From Archangium violaceum (GTDB lineage: Bacteria; Myxococcota; Myxococcia; Myxococcales; Myxococcaceae): a stretch of 64,000 nucleotides of DNA. The DNA is taken from contig NZ_CP069396.1 in assembly GCF_016887565.1 (NCBI RefSeq), forward strand, positions 7,360,001-7,424,000. The letters are read 5' to 3'. Positions 44,453 to 53,871 of the stretch are shown in pieces. Numbering within the stretch: position 1 is the stretch's first letter; the number at the start of each line of letters is the position of its first letter. The notes beneath the pieces were generated by a model. That model was not told the origin of the DNA, did not search any database, and saw only the letters and a list, made by a program, of their open reading frames with translations. The translations under genes were made by a program, and so were the position numbers.

Positions 44453-46732
44453 TCAGCCGTAGCGCTTCTTCATGAGGAAGAGGATGGCGTCCTTGGCGCA
44501 GTGCTCGCAGTAGCCGTAGCGCTCGTGCATCGCCTTGAGGGTGCTCTCCACCTGGGACTGCTCGCGCGGAGACAGCGTGGCGCGCTCCTCGGAGAGGTAC
44601 TTGAGGATGTTCTCCTTGTTGCGGCGCAGCACCCGCTTGCGCTCCTCGAAGTAGTGGTCGCGCAGGCGGCGGAACATGTCCGGGAAGATGCGCGGGTAGT
44701 CCATCTCCGCGTCCGGATTGTCCAGCTTGTGCGCGCCGATCTGCGAGATGAGCCCGCGGCGGAACTCGCCCGGATCCTCGCCCCTCGGCATGACGATGCC
44801 CTCCATCTCCGCCATGCGCTGCTCGTCGGGGCGCTCCATGGCGCCGGTGATCCGGTTGCGGATCTTCTCGCCCTTCACCCAGTGGCTCACGTTGTAGACG
44901 TAGCGCTCCACCAGCTCGCGGTACTGGCCCTCGGAGACGAGCCCCATGGACTCACGCACCTCCTCGTCCACCCGGTCGAGGTACTCGGCCTCCACCGCGC
45001 GCACGAACTCCTCGTGATCGTGGTAGCCGTCCACCACCTCCTGCAGGAGGAACTCGTAGACGCTCTTGTCCTTGCAGATGGCCTCGAGCTCCTCGATCAC
45101 CGCCAGCGCGTTGAGGCACTTGTAGTCGGGGTGTTGCGCGGCGTTGAAGAGCGCCGTCTTGATCTCCCGGGCGCTCGCGCCGCTGCGGCCCTCGTAGTTG
45201 GGGTAGGCGTCGGACTCCTCGTAGAGGTCCGTGCGCAGCTTCCGCAGCTCCTTGCCGTGGGACATGCTGAGCCGATCCGGCGCCACGCCCTCCTCGTAGA
45301 GGTGCATCTTCTCCACCGGAGTCACCTGATCGACGAGCTCCTTCACCTCGGGCGCGTAGCGGTCCGGGATGGGCTTCTTGAGGCGCGTGAGCACCGCCCA
45401 CATGGCGGCCACCTCGGTGGCATGCGGGGCCACGTGCTTGCCCACGGTGGTGGGGGTGATCTGCGCGTCGTAGATCTGCTGCTCCAGCTTGAAGCGGCGC
45501 AGGTACGGCACGCGCACCAGCTCGATGCGGCCCTTGAAGGAGGCGAAGTCCGGCAGTTCCTTGAAGGCGCCCAGGTGCTTCTCGTTGGAGGACGCGATGA
45601 GCACCTCGTCCAGCTGCAACACGAAGTGCTCGAGCGGCACCTGGGACGTCTCGCTGAAGCCCAGCAGGTACTTGAAGGCCTCCAGGGGGCGCTTGAGCAG
45701 ATCCGAATACTCGATGATGCCGCGGTTGGCGTGCACCAGCGGGCCATGGGGCTCGAAGAGGGCCACGTTGTGGAGCGCGGGCGGCACGTTGAGCAGCTGC
45801 GCTCGGTCCGCCGTCACCTGCTGGTACATGGCGTCCACGCTCATCTGCGGCTCCACCGTCACCGTGCCCACCTGGTAGCGGCGCGAGATGTAGAAGCGCT
45901 CGACGCGCACGTGGCGCAGCACCTGGAGGTAGTCGCCCTTGTGGTTGGCCAGCAGCGCCGTGTAGATGCTGCGGCACTTGTGGCAGAGTTCTCCGTGCAG
46001 CAGGTAGTCGGAGAGCACGAAGTCGTCGCCGCCCTGCCCGTCCCCATTGGCCACGCCCTTCTTCTTCAGCGCGCCCTCGAGCAGGCGCTGACGCTCGGTG
46101 GGCGGGACGACGAAGAGCGGGTGATCGCGCAGCTCGCAGGGGATGCGCACGTCGATGGACTCGGCGTCCAGATGCGCGTAGGTGGACAGGTCGCCCCCCG
46201 TGGCCCCCGCGGCGGGCGCCGCCGTCGCCGCGCGCTCGCCGCCGAAACCGATGGAGCCCTTGACGAGCTTCTCCGAGGGGAAGATCCAGCTGATGCGGTA
46301 GAGGGCTCCCTCGGGCTGGCGCGAGTAGGCCTCCATGCCGGCCTTGAGCGCGTTGACGAGCGTCGACTTCGCGCTGCCGTTGGGGCCGTGCAGCATGATG
46401 AGCTTGTTGATGCGGCCGGCGCGCGTGAAGTTGCCCAGGAGCCGGTAGATGGCGTTCTGGATCTCCTCCTGCCCGGCGACGCGGCCGTCCCGGTCATTGC
46501 CAGGGACATCGAAGACCTTGAAGCGGCGGATCTTCCCGGTGGGATGGGGCACCGTGTCGGTGCCATAGTGGTCCATCACGTCGCGCAGGTACTGGGCCGC
46601 GTTGCGCGACTGCCCCCGTGGGTCGCCCATGAAGAGGGTCAGGTACTCCTCGAAGGAGAGGATGGAGCGATTCTTGACGAAGTCGTCGGACACCTGGGCG
46701 CCCACTTCCTGCAGGTATCGCTTGGCTTCCAC
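44453..46732 (-). CDS. prkA: PrkA-type serine protein kinase / AAA+ protein
   Basis: 759 residues, GTG start with GGAGT upstream. The N-terminal AAA-like PrkA domain has SFEEYLTLFMGDPRGQSRNAA, then LIMLHGPNGSAKSTLVNALK (Walker A) and IIEYSDLLKRPLEAFKYLLG. The C-terminal PrkA domain has IGAHKLDNPDAEMDYPRIFPD. The family (YeaG in E. coli) was described as a Ser kinase and more recently as an AAA+ protease-like protein, so its biochemical role is debated. The protein is longer than E. coli YeaG (about 640 residues), with insertions including a Gly/Ala-rich one (about 160-185). The usual neighbours yeaH and spoVR are absent here. Confidence 0.9.
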   Translation of the reverse strand: MEAKRYLQEVGAQVSDDFVKNRSILSFEEYLTLFMGDPRGQSRNAAQYLRDVMDHYGTDTVPHPTGKIRRFKVFDVPGNDRDGRVAGQEEIQNAIYRLLGNFTRAGRINKLIMLHGPNGSAKSTLVNALKAGMEAYSRQPEGALYRISWIFPSEKLVKGSIGFGGERAATAAPAAGATGGDLSTYAHLDAESIDVRIPCELRDHPLFVVPPTERQRLLEGALKKKGVANGDGQGGDDFVLSDYLLHGELCHKCRSIYTALLANHKGDYLQVLRHVRVERFYISRRYQVGTVTVEPQMSVDAMYQQVTADRAQLLNVPPALHNVALFEPHGPLVHANRGIIEYSDLLKRPLEAFKYLLGFSETSQVPLEHFVLQLDEVLIASSNEKHLGAFKELPDFASFKGRIELVRVPYLRRFKLEQQIYDAQITPTTVGKHVAPHATEVAAMWAVLTRLKKPIPDRYAPEVKELVDQVTPVEKMHLYEEGVAPDRLSMSHGKELRKLRTDLYEESDAYPNYEGRSGASAREIKTALFNAAQHPDYKCLNALAVIEELEAICKDKSVYEFLLQEVVDGYHDHEEFVRAVEAEYLDRVDEEVRESMGLVSEGQYRELVERYVYNVSHWVKGEKIRNRITGAMERPDEQRMAEMEGIVMPRGEDPGEFRRGLISQIGAHKLDNPDAEMDYPRIFPDMFRRLRDHYFEERKRVLRRNKENILKYLSEERATLSPREQSQVESTLKAMHERYGYCEHCAKDAILFLMKKRYG

Positions 46733-46835
46733 GGGATGACTCCTCTGTGCTGTAGTTCAGGAACCCACTAACCACGCCGGCGGGTGGCCGCCATCAAGCG
46801 CGGGGACCCCCGGAACTTTCCCCTCGGGGAGCGGG

Positions 46836-49559
46836 ATGTCCAGGGCTCTTCTTTCCGTTGTGTTGTTGGCAGTGCTCTCCGCCTGCCCGCCTACCTCGAC
46901 GACGCCATGCGACACGGACGCCGACTGTTCCGGTGGTCGATGCCGCTATGGCGGCTGTGGTCCGGTGTGCTTGGATGACTCCGAGTGCGGTGGTGGCCAG
47001 GTATGCACCGCAGGTGCCTGCGCGCCCCGCCCCGAGTGCACGACCTCCGCCAATTGCGCCGAGGGCTTCGCCTGCACGGAGGGCCGCTGTCAGTGCGGCT
47101 CCGACGCGGCCTGTGCCTCCAACCAGGCCTGCCGCGAGGGCCGGTGTGTGACGCGCTCCGCGTGTACCTCGGCGAACGACTGCCCGGCCGGCCAGCGCTG
47201 CGAGCCGACCCAGGGTGTCTGTCAGGTGCCCTGCACCCAGGCCACGGACTGCGCGCCCGGCGTGGATCCGCGCGTGGCCTCGCTGCTCTACCTCTGCAGG
47301 CAGGGCGACTGCCTGCGGCAGTGCTTGAACGACCAGCTGTGTGGCGCGGGCTTCATCTGCGAGGCCGGGACGTGCGCCAGGGCCGGCTGCGCCACGAAGG
47401 CCGACTGCCCCTCGGGCCAGTACTGCACCAGCGCCACCGCGGGCCGCTGCACCGAATTCCAGCCGTGTGACTCCAACGCCCAGTGTGGCCCCAATACCGA
47501 GTGCCGGGCGTTCGCCTCGGGCGCCTGCCCTCCGGGCTTCGACTGCGCGACGAAGATCTGCCAGGAGCTGCCGCGCTGCCTCGTGGACACGGACTGCTCG
47601 GTCACGGCGTACTGCCGGGACTCGCACTGCCAGCCCTCCACCGCGTGCACGGACAGCGGCACCTGTGCCCCAGGCCTCACCTGCGTGGCGAGCCGGTGCG
47701 TGCCGAGCGGTTGCCGCGGGCACGCGGACTGCGCTCCGAACGAGGCCTGCACGGATGGCGCCTGCCGCCCCGCGCCCTCGGCGGGCAACATCGTCTCCAT
47801 CGCCCTCACCCCCAAGACGGCCACGCTCGTGGTGGGGGACACCGTGCGGCTCGGGCTGGTGGCCTACACGCTGGACGGCGCCAGCTTCCCCCTGGCGCAG
47901 GGCTCCTTCTCGGCGGTGGACGCGAGCGGCTCTCCCAGCGGCGCGGTGACCGTCTCTCCCGAGGGGCTGGTGACGGCCGTGTCCGCCGGGACGGTGCGTG
48001 TGCAGGCGAAACCCTCGGGCGCGGCGGTGTCGGCCCAGGAGGCCACGCTCACCGTGCTGCCCGCGCTGGACAGCGGCCGGCGCGTCACCGTGATGGACGC
48101 CTCCACCCGGCGTCCGCTCGCGGGCGTGGAGGTGCTCGGCTGTGATGCGCCTCCCGCCTCGGGCCCCTGCCCCGCTCCCGTCACGGTGACGACGGACTCG
48201 CGAGGCGTGGCCCTCTTCCCCGGCTTCGCCGGAGCCACCGCCAGCTTCTCCGCCGCCTCGGGCGAGCCGCGAGCGGATGGGCTTCCCCGCTACGACCGCG
48301 TCTCCGTGGCCTCCACTCCCGCGCGCGACGTGCTCCTGCCGCTCGGGGACAACCCCGTCCACGGCGCCGCCGGCTTCAACGCGGGCATCAGCTTCAACGA
48401 GGTCCACTCCTCCGGCGAGCTCTCGGTCGGCTTCTCCGTGCTCTCCGTGGGCGATCCCACGGCGGTGGATCTCACCAACCTCTTCGGGGAGTCCTTCCTC
48501 GTCTCCGTCCCCGGCCTCCCCCAGCGCCTCCCCGTCCCCAGCAGCCTGGTGGCCTATGCGTCTCTCGGGCTCGCGGGGAACACGGAGATCAAGCCACGCT
48601 CGTATGGCCTCGGACAGGCGGGACGCCGCACCGCCGTGGCCTTCGCCGGCAAGCTGCCCCTCGCCCAGGCCACGAGCCTCCGCCCCGCGGACCTGCTCGC
48701 CTACAGCGGCGCGATGGACTTCGCGCTCCAGTCCTTCACCTCCCTCTCCCACCTGCCCTATGCGCCCGACGCGACGGACCTCGACGGAGATGGGCTGTGC
48801 TCGAACACCCAGAGTTGCCAGGGCAGCGAGGACCTTCCGGACTACAGCCGCTTCACCGGCATCACCCACCGCCCCCGCCGCGAGCAGCTCCGCCGCATGG
48901 AGGTGGTGCTCCCCAACCTGCCCTCCGGCCTCGATACGGCCGTGATCGCCGCGGTGGAGCTGTCCCCCGAAGCGGGCCTGGTGCCGATGGGGCTCGCCTC
49001 GCGCACAGGTGGAACCGTGCAGCCCGATGGGACCCGGCCCGTCCAGCCGGTGCTGCTGCGCAGTGGGGCGCCGTACGGTGGGGCCGAGGGAGATACACCT
49101 GGAGTGTGGGCGCTCGCCACCTCCGCCACCTCGGGAGCGTCCGTCAGCGGCCGTATCGTCCGCGGGCCCACCCTCCCCACCCGCGTCTCCATGCCCGAGT
49201 TCCTGCCCCTGCCCACCGCCTCCTACACCCCCGCGAGCCGCACCTTCACGCCCTCGGTGGCGAGCTGGAGCGCCCTGGCCGGGAAGGGAGCGAGGCTCGT
49301 CCGGGTGACGCTCACCGGGCCCAGGGGGCGGCACGTGGTGTACCTCGCACTGGAGGCGAGCGGAGGAGCGCTCCGGGTGCCGGATTCGCCCGCCGGGGCG
49401 GACACGGACCCGGCGGGTCAGACCGGGGTGATCCTCGAGGTGGCGGCGCTGCGGCCGGCCGAGGGACGCTCAGCCGAGGACCTGCTGGACGCGCCCGGGG
49501 TGAACCTGCTGCAACTTCCCGTGGCGCTGGACGGCTACTCTCGCTCGCGACCCCCGTGA
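46836..49559 (+). CDS. Large lipoprotein with Cys-rich N-terminus and Ig-like domain
   Basis: 907 residues. The lipoprotein signal is LLSVVLLAVLSAC (Cys about 17). Residues about 25-320 hold about ten short Cys-rich modules (CDTDADCSGGRC, CLDDSECGGGQVC, CTTSANCAEGFAC and so on) like those of other myxobacterial surface proteins. A Big_2/Ig-like domain follows (IALTPKTATLVVGDTVRLGLVAY). A carboxypeptidase-regulatory-like domain (VTVMDASTRRPLAGVEVLGC) and a long beta-rich C-terminal half close the protein. No enzyme motif is visible. It would be displayed on the outer membrane. Divergent from prkA. Confidence 0.85.
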   Translation: MSRALLSVVLLAVLSACPPTSTTPCDTDADCSGGRCRYGGCGPVCLDDSECGGGQVCTAGACAPRPECTTSANCAEGFACTEGRCQCGSDAACASNQACREGRCVTRSACTSANDCPAGQRCEPTQGVCQVPCTQATDCAPGVDPRVASLLYLCRQGDCLRQCLNDQLCGAGFICEAGTCARAGCATKADCPSGQYCTSATAGRCTEFQPCDSNAQCGPNTECRAFASGACPPGFDCATKICQELPRCLVDTDCSVTAYCRDSHCQPSTACTDSGTCAPGLTCVASRCVPSGCRGHADCAPNEACTDGACRPAPSAGNIVSIALTPKTATLVVGDTVRLGLVAYTLDGASFPLAQGSFSAVDASGSPSGAVTVSPEGLVTAVSAGTVRVQAKPSGAAVSAQEATLTVLPALDSGRRVTVMDASTRRPLAGVEVLGCDAPPASGPCPAPVTVTTDSRGVALFPGFAGATASFSAASGEPRADGLPRYDRVSVASTPARDVLLPLGDNPVHGAAGFNAGISFNEVHSSGELSVGFSVLSVGDPTAVDLTNLFGESFLVSVPGLPQRLPVPSSLVAYASLGLAGNTEIKPRSYGLGQAGRRTAVAFAGKLPLAQATSLRPADLLAYSGAMDFALQSFTSLSHLPYAPDATDLDGDGLCSNTQSCQGSEDLPDYSRFTGITHRPRREQLRRMEVVLPNLPSGLDTAVIAAVELSPEAGLVPMGLASRTGGTVQPDGTRPVQPVLLRSGAPYGGAEGDTPGVWALATSATSGASVSGRIVRGPTLPTRVSMPEFLPLPTASYTPASRTFTPSVASWSALAGKGARLVRVTLTGPRGRHVVYLALEASGGALRVPDSPAGADTDPAGQTGVILEVAALRPAEGRSAEDLLDAPGVNLLQLPVALDGYSRSRPP

Positions 49560-49587
49560 AGTTGAACTAACCTGCTGGGTTCATGGT

Positions 49588-49610
49588 CGAGGCGAGCCCC
49601 AGCCGCCTCG
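49588..49610. repeat. Inverted repeat upstream of the hsp70-like gene
   Basis: CGAGGCG-9nt-CGCCTCG, a perfect 7-bp stem, 28 nt after the stop of the large lipoprotein gene and 29 nt before the hsp70 ATG. It could terminate the former or regulate the latter. It is not a CIRCE element. Confidence 0.4.
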
Positions 49611-49638
49611 AGCCCCCCTTCTTCGGAGTCCACGCGCG

Positions 49639-51156
49639 ATGCACAAGGATCCCATCATCGGCATCGACCTCGGCACGACCAACTCGTGTGCCGCGATCGT
49701 CGAGGACGGTGGGAACGTGAAGCTCATCCCCTACAAGGGGGGCGAGTACACCATCCCCTCGATCTTCGCGATCGACGACAAGGGCAACGAGCTGATCGGC
49801 TACGAGGCCAAGCGCCAGTGGCAGCTCAATCCGAAGAACACCATCTACGGCTCCAAGCGGCTGGTCGGCCGGCCCTTCAAGAGCGACGTCGTCGAGGCGA
49901 TGAAGAAGGTCGTGGCGTACTCGGTACGCCCCGGCAAGAAGAGCGACGTCGTCCTGGACGTGGGCAAGAAGGAGTTCTCGCTCCAGGAGATCAGCGCCAA
50001 GATCCTCAACAAGATCCGCGACGTCGCCGCCAACCACCTGAAGACGCCCATCAAGCGCGCCGTGGTGACGGTGCCGGCCTACTTCAACGATCGGCAGCGC
50101 CAGACGGTGAAGGAGGCCGGCAAGCTCATCGACCTGGAAGTGGTGCGCATCATCAACGAGCCCACCGCGGCCTCGCTGGCCTATGGCGCTGGCAAGGGCA
50201 TCAACAAGAAGGTGCTCGTCTACGACCTGGGCGGCGGCACCTTCGACGTGTCCATCATCGCCATCCGCGACCGCGTCTTCGAGGTCAAGGCCACCGGCGG
50301 TGACATCTTCCTGGGCGGCATCGACTTCGACAACGCCATCATCCACCACGTCCTCAAGGACTTCGCCTCGAAGACGGGCATCGATCTGGCCACGGATCCC
50401 GTGGCCATGCAGCGCATCAAGGATCTCGCCGAGCGCACGAAGATCGATCTGTCGGCGCGCGATGACGTGCAGTTCAACATCCCCTTCATCACGATGACCT
50501 CGCAGGGCCAGCCCCTGAACATCGAGATGAAGTTCACGCGCAAGATGCTGGAGCAGCTGACGAACCACCTGGTGGATCGGACGCTGCAGATGGTGGCGCG
50601 CGTGCTGGTGGACTCGGGGCTGAGCACCAAGGACATCGACGAGGTGCTGCTGGTGGGCGGTCAGACGCGCATGCCCGTCGTGCAGGACCGGCTGACGAAG
50701 TTCTTCGGCAAGACGCCGAGCAAGGGCGTCCACCCGGACGAGGCGGTGGCCGTCGGCGCGGCGCTGTACGCGAAGTCGCTCGAGGACAACTCCAGCCTGC
50801 GGTTGCAGTTGCTAGACGTGATTCCGATGGCGATCGGCCTGGAGCGCGCGGGCGGTGGGTTCCACACGGTGTTCCCGCGCAACGCGCCGATCCCCAATGC
50901 CAAGCAGCTGGTGGCGACCACGAGCATCGACAACCAGACCGAGCTGGCCATGCGCATCTTCCAGGGCGACCACGAGCAGGTGGTGAAGAACGATCTGCTG
51001 GGCGAGTTCACGTTCTCGGGGATCCGCCCGGCCCGGGCAGGCACGGTGCAGGTGGAGATCACCTTCGACGTGAACGTGGAAGGCATCCTCACCATGCGCG
51101 CGAGAGATCCCGCCACCGGCCGCGAGATGAAGACCACGGTCCGCGTGTCGGGCTGA
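49639..51156 (+). CDS. DnaK/Hsp70-like chaperone lacking the C-terminal lid
   Basis: 505 residues. The nucleotide-binding domain is complete: GIDLGTTNSCAAI, VPAYFNDRQRQTV, RIINEPTAASLAYG, VYDLGGGTFDVSI and LVGGQTRMPVVQ. The inter-domain linker and substrate-binding beta-sandwich (LLDVIPMAIGLERAGGG ... FTFSGIRPARAGTVQVEITFDVN) are present. The protein stops at RVSG, where DnaK continues with about 110-130 residues of helical lid. There is no dnaJ or grpE nearby. Myxobacteria carry many DnaK paralogues, some with developmental or motility roles; this one is a lidless specialist. REP copy 6 begins 33 nt after its stop in the usual polarity. Confidence 0.9.
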   Translation: MHKDPIIGIDLGTTNSCAAIVEDGGNVKLIPYKGGEYTIPSIFAIDDKGNELIGYEAKRQWQLNPKNTIYGSKRLVGRPFKSDVVEAMKKVVAYSVRPGKKSDVVLDVGKKEFSLQEISAKILNKIRDVAANHLKTPIKRAVVTVPAYFNDRQRQTVKEAGKLIDLEVVRIINEPTAASLAYGAGKGINKKVLVYDLGGGTFDVSIIAIRDRVFEVKATGGDIFLGGIDFDNAIIHHVLKDFASKTGIDLATDPVAMQRIKDLAERTKIDLSARDDVQFNIPFITMTSQGQPLNIEMKFTRKMLEQLTNHLVDRTLQMVARVLVDSGLSTKDIDEVLLVGGQTRMPVVQDRLTKFFGKTPSKGVHPDEAVAVGAALYAKSLEDNSSLRLQLLDVIPMAIGLERAGGGFHTVFPRNAPIPNAKQLVATTSIDNQTELAMRIFQGDHEQVVKNDLLGEFTFSGIRPARAGTVQVEITFDVNVEGILTMRARDPATGREMKTTVRVSG

Positions 51157-51188
51157 GAGCGTCACAATGACCGCTGCCCGTGGATGTC

Positions 51189-51222
51189 CCCTCTCCCTCT
51201 GGGAGAGGGCTAGGGTGAGGGT
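51189..51222 (-). repeat. REP-like palindrome copy 6
   Basis: CCCTCTCCC-TCT-GGGAGAGGG (51189-51209) then TAGGGTGAGGGT. Inverted relative to copy 7; the two bracket the DUF559 gene. It provides the in-frame TAG (51210-51212) that would end that gene if the earlier stop were absent. Confidence 0.92.
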
Positions 51223-51275
51223 CTACCCTCCGCATCCATGAGCACCGTGTAGATGCGCACCAACACGGCCTCGGT

Positions 51276-51599
51276 CTAGAAGAGCAGGTCCCTGTTCCCG
51301 AAGCGCAGGACCCTCACGCCCTGCTCCGCGAGAAACCGCGAGCGCGCGGCATCGCGCGAGACGTTGGCGGGTAGCGCGTGCTGGTCACCATCGAGCTCGA
51401 TGGCCAGCGAGCGCTCCGCGCAGAAGAAATCGAGGATGTAGGGACCGAACTGATGCTGCCGCCGGAACTTGAATCCGGCCATCTGCCGGGCGCGCAGCAG
51501 CTTCCAGAGAATCGCCTCGGCATCCGTGGAGGAGCGGCGCAGATCACGGCATCGCTCCAACAGACCGACGATGATGGTGTTGCCTCGATAGTCGGGCAC
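51276..51599 (-). CDS. DUF559 (Vsr-like PD-(D/E)XK) endonuclease, truncated by an amber codon
   Basis: 107 residues, GTG start. It matches DUF559: [50 protein letters not shown] with the acidic active-site residues. The frame ends ...GNRDLLF at a TAG (51276-51278). Beyond it the same frame continues TEAVLVRIYTVL, exactly the normal DUF559 C-terminus, and then ends at a second TAG inside REP copy 6. The first stop is therefore probably a recent nonsense mutation. Two REP copies in inverted orientation bracket the gene. Role of the family unknown; nuclease activity is inferred from fold. Confidence 0.8.
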   Translation of the reverse strand: MPDYRGNTIIVGLLERCRDLRRSSTDAEAILWKLLRARQMAGFKFRRQHQFGPYILDFFCAERSLAIELDGDQHALPANVSRDAARSRFLAEQGVRVLRFGNRDLLF

Positions 51600-51646
51600 T
51601 GCCTTGTACCCCCCTCTCCTCGAAGGCCAGCGGCTCGGGACAGTAG

Positions 51647-51680
51647 ACCCTCACCCCAGCCCTCTCCCAGAGGGAGAGGG
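51647..51680 (+). repeat. REP-like palindrome copy 7
   Basis: ACCCTCACCCC head and CCCTCTCCC-AGA-GGGAGAGGG (51660-51680). It ends 11 nt from the clpX stop codon and 47 nt upstream of the DUF559 start codon. Confidence 0.92.
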
Positions 51681-51691
51681 GGCATACACGG

Positions 51692-52969
<1,278 letters not shown>

Positions 52970-53072
52970 TGCCGCCTCCAGGTTCACCGACCCCGGTTCC
53001 CCGGAGCCTACTAGCCGACACCACCACACCCAAGCCGTTTGGCTGCCCACGTCTCGAACAGCCGTCCGCCAA

Positions 53073-53101
53073 AATATAGGCTCCGGCTGCACGCGCAGGA
53101 A
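53073..53101 (-). promoter_or_regulatory. Candidate clpX promoter
   Basis: On the minus strand TTCCTG (53101-53096), 17-nt spacer, TATATT (53078-53073). The -10 is good, the -35 weak. It lies between the upstream hairpin and clpX. Confidence 0.4.
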
Positions 53102-53118
53102 GCCCATCTCGGATATGT

Positions 53119-53146
53119 CGTCCGGCGGGCTGTGTACCGCCGGACG
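53119..53146 (-). terminator. Strong hairpin between the 53171 gene and clpX
   Basis: CGTCCGGCGG-8nt-CCGCCGGACG, a perfect 10-bp stem, 24 nt past the stop of the upstream minus-strand gene. No U-tract. Confidence 0.55.
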
Positions 53147-53170
53147 GGGTCAGCGTTCAGTAACACCCGA

Positions 53171-53818
53171 TCAGGCGTCATTCACGCCCGAAGCGATCTC
53201 CTCCAGGTCCTCGGCCAGGGCGCTCGCCCGCTCAGCGATGGCCTGGGGTACCCGGCGACACCCGGACACCTCGGCGGCCAGCTTCCGGGCCATCTGCGCC
53301 AGCTTCCTCACCTGGAAGCTCTCCGGGGGGGGCTCGGGGGGCGGCTTCGGGAAGCGCTCCACGAACTCCTTCTTCAGCTCGTTGGGCGGCTTCTCCGCGT
53401 TCCAGATACTGTCTCGCAGTGAACGGTACTCCTGGGGCGACAGCTGCCCGCGCTCCTCCGCGTCCGCCAGGACCTCGATGACCTCGAAGGGCGGCGCCTT
53501 CTGGGGGAAGTCCGGCTGGGACACCTCCTCGGCGGGCTCGTTGCGGGCCAGGAAGCTGAACGAGCGCGTGAGCTTCAGGGCCGTCTGCTTCTTGATGTGC
53601 AGCTCCTTGAGGCAGTACGCCTCGAAGGAGGCGTAGCCCCACGGCTCCCAGAGGTTCTCGTCCCGCACCTGCACGAGCAGCTTGCCCAGCTCGGCCCAGG
53701 TGGACTTGAAGCGCTTGGCCGCCACCAGCACGGTGTGGCGGAAGGTGCCCGGGGGCACGGACGCGGCCTTCTTCTCGATATCGGCTTCAGCTGCGGTCAG
53801 CATGCTCCCCGTATCCAT
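53171..53818 (-). CDS. Hypothetical soluble protein
   Basis: 215 residues from the ATG at 53818 (a second ATG five codons later is possible). The N-terminal half is helical and basic: VPPGTFRHTVLVAAKRFKST, then GYASFEAYCLKELHIKKQTALKLTRSF, where the last part could be a helix-turn-helix. A Pro/Glu-rich segment (ERFPKPPPEPPPESF) precedes a C-terminal coiled helix with an acidic end. I do not recognise the family. It is 53 nt downstream of the GYF/AgmX-like gene on the same strand and may be co-transcribed with it. Confidence 0.7.
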   Translation of the reverse strand: MDTGSMLTAAEADIEKKAASVPPGTFRHTVLVAAKRFKSTWAELGKLLVQVRDENLWEPWGYASFEAYCLKELHIKKQTALKLTRSFSFLARNEPAEEVSQPDFPQKAPPFEVIEVLADAEERGQLSPQEYRSLRDSIWNAEKPPNELKKEFVERFPKPPPEPPPESFQVRKLAQMARKLAAEVSGCRRVPQAIAERASALAEDLEEIASGVNDA

Positions 53819-53871
53819 CAGGAAAACCGGGGGGGCAAAAAAGCGGCCCGCTGCCTCCTGGCCACGTCCTC

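Noticed and set aside
43694-46771. Open frame of about 1025 codons on the plus strand
   Set aside because: Antisense to prkA and the serine protease; composition rich in Val/Leu/His/Arg with no family resemblance, an artefact of high GC third positions. The same applies to long antisense frames over the ABC-F, Cys-rich, ArsA-like and regulator genes.
49560-49638. CIRCE (HrcA operator) before the hsp70-like gene
   Set aside because: The inverted repeat there is CGAGGCG/CGCCTCG, not TTAGCACTC/GAGTGCTAA.
51605-51630. Possible tenth REP remnant before DUF559 (CCCCTCTCCTCGAAGG)
   Set aside because: The second arm and head are missing; too degenerate to call.
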